7,165 bases of DNA from NCBI GenBank assembly GCA_017412265.1, contig JAFPYK010000047.1, positions 1 to 7,165 of the forward strand, read 5' to 3'. Shown here piece after piece: positions 1 to 6,284 of the stretch. Under the pieces are notes generated by a model. The model had not been told where the DNA came from. It worked only from the letters and a program-made list of their open reading frames with translations, and did no database searches. The first letter of the stretch is position 1; every line of letters starts with the position of its first letter. Origin of the DNA: Lachnospiraceae bacterium (GTDB taxonomy: Bacteria; Bacillota; Clostridia; Lachnospirales; Lachnospiraceae). Both the position numbers and the translations under genes were made by a program.

Positions 1-647
1 ATGCCCTCGTTGTAAGCTCCGGTAATCTGCGAATTGATCTTGCGCACCTTCCGGTTCCAGCCAAGCATCCGGTTCTGGAAGAAATTGGTCAGGATCACGA
101 CAAACGGCACGATCACCGCGATGATCAGGGCCATCTTCCAGTTGAGCGCGAACATCACGACGAAGACGAACACCACGTAGATCGAGCACCAGAGAAGGTC
201 CGTGAGCCCCCAGGCAATCAGCTGGGAGATCCGGTTCGTGTCACTCATCACCCGCGCGTGGATGTAGCCCACCGCCGTCGTGTTGTAGTACGAGAAGGAC
301 AGGCGCTGCAGGTGCTCAAACTCCGCCCGCTTCATGTCCCTGCCGATATTCATCTCAATCGTCGACGCCGCGTGCACCGACACGTAGACACAGAGGCCCT
401 GCAGAAGGATCAGCACCACGTACAGGATCCCGAAAGGCCCGATCCCGTCCGTCGTCTTCGGCACGATGAAATGATCGATCGCGTAGCTCTGGAAGAACGG
501 AAATGCCAGGTCCATCAGGGCCATCACCACATTCAGGCTCATCGTGATGATCAGATGCTTCCGGTAAGGGCGGATGAACGGGAACAGCCTGGTCCAGACC
601 TTCAGCTCAAACGGCTTGTTATATTCCTGCTCTTCATAGGCTGCCAT
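1..647 (-). CDS. ABC exporter subunit (second gene of heterodimer), N-terminal part only
   Basis: This is the first 215 residues of an ABC half-transporter of the multidrug/lipid exporter class; the rest lies beyond position 1. The visible part is the type-1 transmembrane domain. A short polar N-terminus (MAAYEEQEYNKPFE) is followed by hydrophobic segments at about residues 31-53, 71-92, 145-168 and 171-190, with the cytoplasmic helix between them (NIGRDMKRAEFEHLQRLSFS, about 100-119) followed by GYIHARVMSDTNRISQL, as in YheH/BmrD-like proteins. The nucleotide-binding domain is not in the window, so its catalytic residues cannot be checked. The start at 647 is supported by AAGGAGG eight bases upstream. 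It overlaps the end of the preceding ABC gene (634-2463) by 14 bases, implying translational coupling and a heterodimer with that protein. The order (degenerate-site subunit first) matches bmrC-bmrD in Bacillus subtilis. The substrate cannot be inferred. Confidence 0.93.
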   Translation of the reverse strand, partial: MAAYEEQEYNKPFELKVWTRLFPFIRPYRKHLIITMSLNVVMALMDLAFPFFQSYAIDHFIVPKTTDGIGPFGILYVVLILLQGLCVYVSVHAASTIEMNIGRDMKRAEFEHLQRLSFSYYNTTAVGYIHARVMSDTNRISQLIAWGLTDLLWCSIYVVFVFVVMFALNWKMALIIAVIVPFVVILTNFFQNRMLGWNRKVRKINSQITGAYNEG

Positions 648-2463
648 CGTCCTCGCCTCCTTCCTCCAGAAATCTCCGGTCATCCTGACTCATCTGGATA
701 TCATAGATCTGCCGGTAGATGCCGTGGCCGGCCGCAAGCTCCTCGTGCGTCCCGCGCTCCGTGATCCGCCCGCGGTGCATCACCAGGATCTCGTCCGCCC
801 CCATCAGCGTAGTCACCCGGTGCGAGATAATCAGGATGGTCATATTGCCCCGGAACGCCTTGAGCGCCTTCCGGATCCTGCTGTCCGTCTCCGAGTCCAC
901 CGCCGAGAGCGAATCGTCGAAGATCATCACCGGCGTGTTCTGCAGAATCATCCGCGCGATCGCCACGCGCTGCCGCTGGCCGCCGGAGAGGGTCACGCCT
1001 CTCTCGCCCACCAGTGTGTCATACCCGTCCGGGAATTCCATAATCGCGTCGTCGATGCAGGCGATACGGGCCGCCTCGCGGATCTCCTCCAGCGTCGCCT
1101 CCGGCCGTCCGGCCGCGATGTTCTCGCGGATGCTGCGCGAGAACAGGAACGGCTCCTGGAGCACGATCCCGACATGCGAGCGGATCCAGCTCTTGGGCAG
1201 TTCGCGGATGTCCACGCCGCCGATCGTGATCGTTCCGTCCTCGATCTCATACAGCCGCTCCAGCAGCTGAATCACCGTGGATTTGCCGCTGCCCGTGCCT
1301 CCCAGGATACCGATGGTCCTGCCCGCCGGCGCCTCGAAGCTCACGTCCTTCAGGATCGGATGCTCCTCATCATACGAGAAATTCACATGCGAGAAGACGA
1401 TGTCCATCGAGGCCGGCTCCTGCGCGGGCGCCTGCCTCTTCTCCTCTTCCTCCGCTTCCAGAATATAGCTCACACGGTCGAACGAGACGCCCGCCTTGCT
1501 CATATCCGAGAAGATTCTTCCCAGACGGCGGATCGGCCAGATCAGGTTCGAATTGTAGGTGGCAAATGCCACGAACTCGCCGACCGTCATATTCCCCTGC
1601 GCGGCCGCGTATGCTCCGAGCACGATCACCGTCACAACCTGCAGGCCCGTGATGATGTCGCCCACGCCCCAGTAGAGGCCCGAGACCGTACCCACCTTGA
1701 TCCACAGGTTCGCGAAATGATTGTTCTTCTTGTCGAACTTCTCCAGTTCGTAGCTCTCACGTCCGAACGCGCGCACCACACGCACGCCGGTCGCATTTTC
1801 CTGCACCAGCGTCGACAGTTCGCCCTCCGCCTCGTCCGCCACCAGGAACTGCTTGCGGATCATGCCGAAGAACACCGTCGTGTAGGCTACGATAATCGGA
1901 ATGAAGATCAGCACGATCAGTGACAGTCTCCGGTTCATCGAGAACATCATGGTAAATGAGACCACGATCAGGAAAGCCGTGCGGAAGACATCCAGCAGCT
2001 GCTGCACCGCGAAGTTGCGGATTACGTCCACGTCCGAAGTGCATCGCTGGATGATATCTCCGGTCTTGTTGCGGTCATGCCAGCTCATCGCGATCCGCTG
2101 CACATGCGCGAAGAGCGCGTTGCGGATGTTGCGTGCGAAATTCTCTCCCGCAAGCGCTGTGTTCACCCGCAGGAAATAGATCGACAGGCCCGCCAGAAGT
2201 GCGATCAGGATGATCACACCCGCCAGGATCCAGAGATGCTCTCTCAGGTATGCGGGCCCTCCGGCCGCCTCTGCCAGGCGGTTCGCCCAGTCCGGCAGAG
2301 CCGAGGCCGCGTCCCCCAGCACAGAGTCGATGGTATAGCGGAACACCTGCGGCGAGCAGGCATTCAGTATGGTAAGACAGAGCGATGCGAGAACGGCTCC
2401 CAGGAAATACCCCACGGATCCCCGGGAAAACCGGCGCATCAGCCTCCAGTGTGTTTGTTTCAT
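634..2463 (-). CDS. ABC exporter half-transporter, degenerate-site subunit (YheI/BmrC-like)
   Basis: A complete 609-residue ABC half-transporter with a fused membrane domain and ATPase, placed in the cytoplasmic membrane. The type-1 transmembrane domain covers about residues 17-320, with helices near 17-38, 77-98, 160-178, 181-201, 260-286 and 293-311. The ATPase domain covers about 354-590: Walker A GGTGSGKST at 388-396, Q-loop Q436 (VLQEPFLFS), signature LSGGQ at 492-496, Walker B VMIFDD at 512-517, D-loop SAVD at 520-523 and H-loop His548. Position 517 is Asp, not the usual catalytic Glu. In TM287/288- and BmrCD-type exporters this marks the subunit with the degenerate ATP site, so it should need a canonical partner, most likely the overlapping downstream gene. 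The frame is open back to 2601, but the start is placed at 2463 because GGGGAGG lies eight bases upstream, homology begins at MKQTHW, and the extension would cross a terminator hairpin. The exported substrate is unknown; drug or peptide efflux is the family norm. Confidence 0.95.
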   Translation of the reverse strand: MKQTHWRLMRRFSRGSVGYFLGAVLASLCLTILNACSPQVFRYTIDSVLGDAASALPDWANRLAEAAGGPAYLREHLWILAGVIILIALLAGLSIYFLRVNTALAGENFARNIRNALFAHVQRIAMSWHDRNKTGDIIQRCTSDVDVIRNFAVQQLLDVFRTAFLIVVSFTMMFSMNRRLSLIVLIFIPIIVAYTTVFFGMIRKQFLVADEAEGELSTLVQENATGVRVVRAFGRESYELEKFDKKNNHFANLWIKVGTVSGLYWGVGDIITGLQVVTVIVLGAYAAAQGNMTVGEFVAFATYNSNLIWPIRRLGRIFSDMSKAGVSFDRVSYILEAEEEEKRQAPAQEPASMDIVFSHVNFSYDEEHPILKDVSFEAPAGRTIGILGGTGSGKSTVIQLLERLYEIEDGTITIGGVDIRELPKSWIRSHVGIVLQEPFLFSRSIRENIAAGRPEATLEEIREAARIACIDDAIMEFPDGYDTLVGERGVTLSGGQRQRVAIARMILQNTPVMIFDDSLSAVDSETDSRIRKALKAFRGNMTILIISHRVTTLMGADEILVMHRGRITERGTHEELAAGHGIYRQIYDIQMSQDDRRFLEEGGEDDGSL

Positions 2464-2593
2464 TACAGATTCCTCCCCCCAAGGCGGCACCCATAAAAGA
2501 AGGCTGCCGCAGGATCTGCGGCAGCCTGTAATGTCCGAAGGCCCACTGCCCCCTTCGCCCGGAAAAGGACAGTCCTCCCCCTGTGAATCCGGT
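2464..2593 (-). promoter_or_regulatory. Structured leader between purine permease and ABC operon, possible attenuator
   Basis: These 130 bases separate the permease stop from the ABC start. Read on the minus strand they are G-rich and able to fold: CGAAGG (2555-2550) pairs with CCTTCG (2542-2537), closed outside by TGTC and GACA. A strong terminator hairpin follows, then the ABC ribosome binding site. I see no convincing -35/-10 pair here. GGCAG (2550-2546) could pair with CTGCC in the terminator's 5' arm (2524-2520), giving a possible antiterminator. A GTG-initiated frame of 27 codons (2546-2463) runs through the hairpin and ends in TAA overlapping the ABC ATG. The pairings are read by eye from sequence; the regulatory role is inference. 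Confidence 0.4.
2494..2527 (-). terminator. Intrinsic terminator after purine permease / before ABC operon
   Basis: A perfect 12-base-pair stem (2527-2516 with 2512-2501 on the minus strand, arm AGGCTGCCGCAG) with a three-base loop is followed by the T-rich run TCTTTTA. The tail is only on the minus-strand side, so it terminates minus-strand transcripts. It lies 67 bases past the permease stop and 30 bases before the ABC start codon. It may therefore end the permease transcript, attenuate the ABC operon, or both. Confidence 0.85.
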
Positions 2594-4015
2594 TTAAGCA
2601 ACCAGGAAGAACTTCACAAGGAAGAGCAGCGCGATCAGGTACGTCAGTCCGGAGACCTTCTTCGCGTTGCCGGTGAAGACCTGCATCACGGTATAGATGA
2701 TCATGCCGAGGCCGATCGCATGTCCGATGGAACCGGAGATCGGCATGGCAAGCATCATAACCGTCACAGGCACTAACTGGGTCAGGTCATTAAAGTTCAC
2801 ATTCCGAAGGCCTGCCACCATCACGATACCGACATAGATCAGTGCCGAAGAGGTCGCAGCCGCGGGAATGATTGCCGCAAGCGGTGCAATAAAGATACAG
2901 GCCAGGAACAGAAGGCCCGTGGTCAGGGCGGTCAGACCGGTGCGTCCGCCGGCTTCCACACCGGCTGCGGACTCCACGAAGGTCGTGATCGTCGAAGTTC
3001 CGAGAAGGGAGCCGACGATGGTACCGATCGCGTCGGAGGTCAGGGCTTCCTTCATCTGAGGCATCTCACCGTTCTCATTGAGCATGCCGGCACGGGAAGC
3101 GGTACCCACCAGGGTGCCGATCGTATCGAACATGTCGATCATGCAGAAGGTGATGATCAAAGTAATTGCTGTAAATACACCGGCGTCAAAGAGGCCGGAG
3201 AAACTGATCCGGAATAACGTCTGCTCCGCCAGATCCTTGAAAGGCGGGATAAAGCTGGCTGTTGCCAGGGAAGCAAACGGATTCACATGCAGGAAAGCCG
3301 CGGAGCTGATCCAGTTAAAGATCGACGCGCAGAGCATGCCGATCAGAACTGCGCCGCGCACATGCTGCATATCCAGAATGACGATGACGAACAGGCCGAA
3401 GAACATCGTCAGGACCGTCAGAACCATCGTCTCGTAGCCGCTGCCCATGCTCTCCTTCGCCAGCGTCGAAGTCATCGCGCCGAAGAAATCACGAAGTGCA
3501 TAGAAAGGGCCGCCGGTCTCGGAATAGACACCCGCGTTGGAGCCGAAACCGATGTTCAGCAGCATGAAGCCGATCGCGGGAGCAATGCCCAGGCGGATTC
3601 CCAGCGGGATCGCCTGCACGATCTTCTCACGGATGTTCAGAACCGACAGAATGATGAAAACAACACCTTCAATCAGGATGATGGCAAGCGCAGCCCGGAA
3701 GCCCTCTGCATAAGTGACTCCGGTGATCGCGGCGATGTTGGCAGAAACGACCGCGAAGAAGCTGTTCAGGCCCATGCCCGGCGCCATCGCGAACGGCTTG
3801 TTCGCAAGGATCGCCATACAGAACGTGCCGATCGCCGAAGCGATGCAGGTCGCAACAAATACCGCGTTCCAGAGCGGGCTGCCCACATCAAAGTTCGTCA
3901 GCAGGTTCGGGTTGAGCGCGACGATATAAGCCATCGTCATGAAGGTTGTCAAGCCGGCAAGAAGTTCTGTACGAACAGACGTACCATTCTCTTTCAACTT
4001 AAACAATTTGTCCAT
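2594..4015 (-). CDS. NCS2-family purine (adenine/guanine/hypoxanthine) permease, AzgA/PbuG-like
   Basis: A 473-residue, strongly hydrophobic membrane transporter of the AzgA-like branch of the NCS2 (nucleobase:cation symporter 2) family, which imports adenine, guanine or hypoxanthine with protons for purine salvage. Family hallmarks in order: TTFMTMAYIVALNPNLL (23-39), NKPFAMAPGMGLNSFFA (72-88), the TM8-type segment CMIDMFDTIGTLVGTASRAG (291-310), and GTSTITTFVESAAGVEAGG (339-357) followed by RTGLTAL. In this family the acidic residues of the last two regions (here D294/D297 and E348) sit at the substrate site. Length is in the normal range. The start at 4015 is set by AGGGAGG five bases upstream and by the standard charged N-terminus. 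It has its own promoter and a roughly 110-base leader, and a terminator follows. Which purine it carries cannot be read from sequence; PbuG, PbuO and AzgA relatives look alike here. Confidence 0.94.
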   Translation of the reverse strand: MDKLFKLKENGTSVRTELLAGLTTFMTMAYIVALNPNLLTNFDVGSPLWNAVFVATCIASAIGTFCMAILANKPFAMAPGMGLNSFFAVVSANIAAITGVTYAEGFRAALAIILIEGVVFIILSVLNIREKIVQAIPLGIRLGIAPAIGFMLLNIGFGSNAGVYSETGGPFYALRDFFGAMTSTLAKESMGSGYETMVLTVLTMFFGLFVIVILDMQHVRGAVLIGMLCASIFNWISSAAFLHVNPFASLATASFIPPFKDLAEQTLFRISFSGLFDAGVFTAITLIITFCMIDMFDTIGTLVGTASRAGMLNENGEMPQMKEALTSDAIGTIVGSLLGTSTITTFVESAAGVEAGGRTGLTALTTGLLFLACIFIAPLAAIIPAAATSSALIYVGIVMVAGLRNVNFNDLTQLVPVTVMMLAMPISGSIGHAIGLGMIIYTVMQVFTGNAKKVSGLTYLIALLFLVKFFLVA

Positions 4016-4126
4016 AGTAACCTCCCTTAATGTCCGTCCACTGCCGCAGGCACCGGACCACTCTCCTCCGGCTGTAATACTCGCCGGAAGTCCCCGCGAA
4101 GCCGCATCCGGCCGCGCAGGAATACC
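4016..4126 (-). promoter_or_regulatory. GC-rich structured 5' leader of the purine permease
   Basis: From the predicted transcript start (near 4126) to the start codon the leader is about 110 bases. By eye it can form a hairpin closed by GCCGGA (4112-4107) and TCCGGC (4088-4083), and a second with GTCCG (4058-4054) pairing CGGAC (4036-4032) around TGCC/GGCA. A competing pairing is CCGGA with TCCGG across the middle. The conserved loop and core bases of the classical purine riboswitch are not recognisable. The ribosome binding site AGGGAGG (4027-4021) lies just below the second hairpin, so folding could affect translation; that is inference. Confidence 0.4.
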
Positions 4127-4131
4127 TTTGC

Positions 4132-4160
4132 ATCATAACACGGAAAAGCCTTCTTTTCAA
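4132..4160 (-). promoter_or_regulatory. Sigma-A-type promoter of the purine permease
   Basis: On the minus strand, -35 TTGAAA (4160-4155) and -10 TATGAT (4137-4132) are separated by exactly 17 bases, and the -10 is preceded by TGT, giving an extended -10. The predicted start is near 4126. An inverted repeat GAAAAG-N4-CTTTTC (4158-4143) overlaps the -35 and the spacer and could be an operator. The promoter lies just downstream of the preceding gene's terminator, so the permease is an independent transcription unit. Confidence 0.75.
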
Positions 4161-4175
4161 GCCTCAAGGCGCCAC

Positions 4176-4214
4176 AGAATGAAAGAGACCGGCGCAGCCT
4201 CCTGCGCCGGTCTC
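4176..4214 (-). terminator. Intrinsic terminator of the NYN/PIN-like gene
   Basis: A perfect 13-base-pair stem (arm GAGACCGGCGCAG, 4214-4202, pairing with 4197-4185) with a four-base loop is followed by TTTCATTCT on the minus strand. It begins 17 bases after the stop codon of the upstream gene. The T tract is interrupted but the stem is very stable. Confidence 0.85.
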
Positions 4215-4231
4215 CCGGATCGATCATAAGT

Positions 4232-6103
4232 TTACCTTCCGAGAAGTCTCCCGAGCCTTCCCAGAATCGAATTGTCCCTGGCAGGTGTCTCACTGCCGTT
4301 CGTATGCACAGGCTTCTCCTGCGCTTCCTCCGCCCGGACCGGGGCGGCACTCTCCTCTGCGGCAGCCTCGGCTGCAGGCAGTTCCTCTTCCGGTTCCTCT
4401 GCCTCTGCCGGCTCTTCTGCCGCAGGCGCTTCCTCCGGCTCTTCCGCCGCAGGCTCCTCTGTCACTTCCGCTGCTTCCTCCGCAGGCGCCTCAACCTCAG
4501 GAGCTTCCTCGCTCACGCTCTCCTGCGCGGGAGCAGGTGCGGGCTCTTCCTCCGCCTCCGCGCCGGCAGGCTCCGGCATCACCGGCGGCTGCCACGGGGC
4601 GAGCTTATCCTTCAGGTGTTTGAATCTGCTGCGAATCTGCTGATAGAAGACCTGGCCCTTCTTGTTGCCCAGGACCTGCTGGAAGTAATGATAGAAATCA
4701 TCCTTGCCTTCGCTGGCCTTCAGGGCCTCCAGGACCATCTCGCACTGGCTGGAATTCAGGCGCATCCCGGTATGTCTCTGGACATCGTCGGCGATGTAGC
4801 GGAGCTTCTTCAGATACTCCTCATCCTGCTTGCGCTCCGGCTTGTCGCCTCCGGACCGTTCCCTGCGTCTGGAGCTGCGCTCCCTTCTCGGTCTCTCCTC
4901 CGGTGTGCGCTCCGGCGCCGCGCTCTCAGAGACACTCTCCGGTGCGGTCTCCTTCACGGTCTCGGGCTCCGCCTGAACTTCTCTGGCCTTCTCAGGCTCT
5001 CTGCGGACTTCCTTCACCTTCTCCGGCTTCGGCTCATGCTCCTTCACCGCGGGCTTCTCTGCCACCTTGCGCTCCGTCGCCTCGCCGATCTGCCTGCCGC
5101 CCTCCATGGTCTTCACCATGATCTTCGGGCCCTGGCCAAGCACCGATCTGGCTCCGGCGCCAAGCACGCTCTTCGTCTCTGCCGCCGGCTGCTCTCCGAA
5201 GGAATATCCTTCCAGAATGCCGGACGCAGATGCCTTGCCGCGTCCCTCCGACGTGCGGATCTCAAATGCGGGCTTCTTCGCAGGCTTCGCGGGTTCCGCC
5301 GCCTTCGGCGCTTCCTTCGCAGGCTCCGCCTTCGTCTCTGCGGCGGGCTCGGCCTTCGCTTCCTTCACAGGCGCTGCCTTCTCTGCCTTCACTGTCCCGG
5401 TCTCATCCCTCACTGCCTTCACAGGCTCATAACGGACCGGCTCTCGGGTCAGTGCTTCCGCCTTCACAGGCTCATGCTTCGCATGCTTCCTGGCAGGCTC
5501 ATTCTTCGGCGCGGGCTTCTCAGCCTCCGCCTTCTCAGGTTCCGCCGCAGCCGGGGCAGCCTCTCTGGGCTCTGCCTTCTCAGGCTCCTCTCTGCGCGGC
5601 ATCTCCTTCTTCGGTTCATCTCTCCGAACGGTGCGCTTCGGCGCATCCTTCTTCACTTCCGTCTTCTCCGGCTCCGCCTTCTCAGGCTCCTCCGTTCTGG
5701 CCTCCGCCTTCCTCGCCGCCTGCTCAGAACGCGCGCGGTCATTGAGTGCCTTCTTCACGGAGATACATCTCTTCACCACACCCGACGCGCCGAGCTGCTC
5801 GCCCATCTTCACGGCCATATCGTAGCCCGTGTCGCGGCTGATGATATAACGCGGCTCGTCGTCCTTCAGCGTATAATAGAGCATAGCGACCAACTGGAAG
5901 TCCAGTGCGTTCGCGGTACCGGTCTCGATCTTGAGAAGATCAACCTTCGCTTTGGTGGACAGCAGCTGCTTGACCTGCTCGTACTTGAGCGTGTCCGCGT
6001 GGTTGCTGTAAAAGATCTTGATTTCATCCTGATCTGTCAGGTAGTCAACACCGTCCACCCCGGCGCTGCCTACGTTCTCATAATCCACAAAATAAATTGC
6101 CAT
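4232..6103 (-). CDS. NYN/PIN-like predicted ribonuclease with long low-complexity linkers
   Basis: A 623-residue protein in four parts. Residues 1-122 resemble a NYN/PIN-like nuclease fold: MAIYFVDYENVG at the start, ETGTANALDFQLV (60-72) and YIISRDTGYD (86-95). The candidate metal-binding acidic residues are D7, D68, D91 and D95. Residues 126-280 are a Lys/Glu/Pro/Ala linker with degenerate EPEKAE- and EPVK-like repeats. Residues 281-430 hold short uncharged motifs (SVLGAGARSVLGQG, 312-325) inside a second charged linker. Residues 426-502 look like a helical domain (EEYLKKLRYIADD ... GQVFYQQIRSRFKHLKDKL). Then comes an Ala/Glu/Pro-rich acidic tail with no Lys or Arg from 501 to 589, and a basic end (SILGRLGRLLGR). 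No signal peptide or membrane segment is seen, so it is probably cytoplasmic. It has its own promoter (6151-6179), a ribosome binding site AAGGGG and a terminator. RNA cleavage is inferred from the fold; the target and role are unknown. Confidence 0.9.
   Translation of the reverse strand: MAIYFVDYENVGSAGVDGVDYLTDQDEIKIFYSNHADTLKYEQVKQLLSTKAKVDLLKIETGTANALDFQLVAMLYYTLKDDEPRYIISRDTGYDMAVKMGEQLGASGVVKRCISVKKALNDRARSEQAARKAEARTEEPEKAEPEKTEVKKDAPKRTVRRDEPKKEMPRREEPEKAEPREAAPAAAEPEKAEAEKPAPKNEPARKHAKHEPVKAEALTREPVRYEPVKAVRDETGTVKAEKAAPVKEAKAEPAAETKAEPAKEAPKAAEPAKPAKKPAFEIRTSEGRGKASASGILEGYSFGEQPAAETKSVLGAGARSVLGQGPKIMVKTMEGGRQIGEATERKVAEKPAVKEHEPKPEKVKEVRREPEKAREVQAEPETVKETAPESVSESAAPERTPEERPRRERSSRRRERSGGDKPERKQDEEYLKKLRYIADDVQRHTGMRLNSSQCEMVLEALKASEGKDDFYHYFQQVLGNKKGQVFYQQIRSRFKHLKDKLAPWQPPVMPEPAGAEAEEEPAPAPAQESVSEEAPEVEAPAEEAAEVTEEPAAEEPEEAPAAEEPAEAEEPEEELPAAEAAAEESAAPVRAEEAQEKPVHTNGSETPARDNSILGRLGRLLGR
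4337..4603 (-). repeat. Low-complexity Ala/Glu/Pro-coding tract (acidic tail)
   Basis: This stretch codes residues 501-589 of the NYN/PIN-like protein, built from irregular reiterations of EEPAEAEEP-like units with no Lys or Arg codon. At DNA level it is a run of near-repeats of GCC/GAG/GAA/CCG codons, prone to slippage and to length variation between strains. Confidence 0.7.
5264..5728 (-). repeat. Low-complexity Lys/Glu/Pro/Ala-coding tract (mixed-charge linker)
   Basis: This stretch codes residues 126-280 of the NYN/PIN-like protein. On the plus strand it shows many copies of short near-repeats such as CCTTCTCAGGCTC and GCCTTCACAGGCTCAT. The units are degenerate and unevenly spaced, so this is low-complexity coding sequence, not a tandem array. 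Lys and Glu are finely interspersed, in contrast to the acidic tail. Confidence 0.65.
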
Positions 6104-6150
6104 GATTTCCCCTTCATTGCATGTTTTGTTTCTTATGACCGATCTCTGAT

Positions 6151-6179
6151 ATCATAACATATAAAATCTGAATGAGCAA
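6151..6179 (-). promoter_or_regulatory. Sigma-A-type promoter of the NYN/PIN-like gene
   Basis: On the minus strand, -35 TTGCTC (6179-6174) and -10 TATGAT (6156-6151) are 17 bases apart, and the -10 carries an upstream TGT (extended -10). The predicted start is near 6145, giving a leader of about 40 bases before the ATG at 6103. The -10 context TGTTATGAT is identical to that of the purine permease promoter. An inverted repeat TTATGA-N13-TCATAA (6157-6133) spans the -10 and the start region. Confidence 0.65.
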
Positions 6180-6226
6180 ATAACTTCTGCATTTTTCGTC
6201 CATTTGCACGGCTTTGACGCTATATC

Positions 6227-6255
6227 TTGCCATTCTTCTGCCTTAAGTGTACAAT
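6227..6255 (+). promoter_or_regulatory. Sigma-A-type promoter of hypBA
   Basis: -35 TTGCCA (6227-6232) and -10 TACAAT (6250-6255) are separated by 17 bases. The predicted start near 6262 leaves a leader of about 22 bases containing AGGAG. The -35 is about 48 bases from the -35 of the divergent NYN/PIN-like gene promoter, so one regulator bound between them could act on both. Confidence 0.7.
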
Positions 6256-6284
6256 AGATGCTACCAAAAACAGGAGAATCAGCC

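Noticed and set aside
724..1923. A 399-codon plus-strand frame opposite the ABC gene.
   Set aside because: It is antisense to a clearly coding ABC domain with all motifs intact, and its product is Arg/His-rich without recognisable features.
2464..2601. An N-terminal extension of the ABC subunit by 46 residues, starting at a TTG at 2601.
   Set aside because: It would overlap the permease stop, read through a terminator hairpin, and encode non-homologous sequence; the ATG at 2463 has a strong ribosome binding site and matches the family start.
5264..5728. Repeated short units resembling a CRISPR or tandem-repeat array.
   Set aside because: The units are degenerate, irregularly spaced, lack unique spacers, and translate in frame into a Lys/Glu/Pro/Ala linker.
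4304..6157. A 617-codon open frame on the plus strand, opposite the NYN/PIN-like gene.
   Set aside because: It encodes Leu/Arg-rich nonsense without domain character and is explained by the GC-rich, repetitive codons of the minus-strand gene, whose promoter, ribosome binding site, terminator and N-terminal homology all agree.
6258..6284. An upstream ATG that would add nine residues to HypB.
   Set aside because: It lies only three bases after the -10 hexamer, at or upstream of the predicted transcript start, and has no ribosome binding site; the ATG at 6285 has AGGAG at eight bases.
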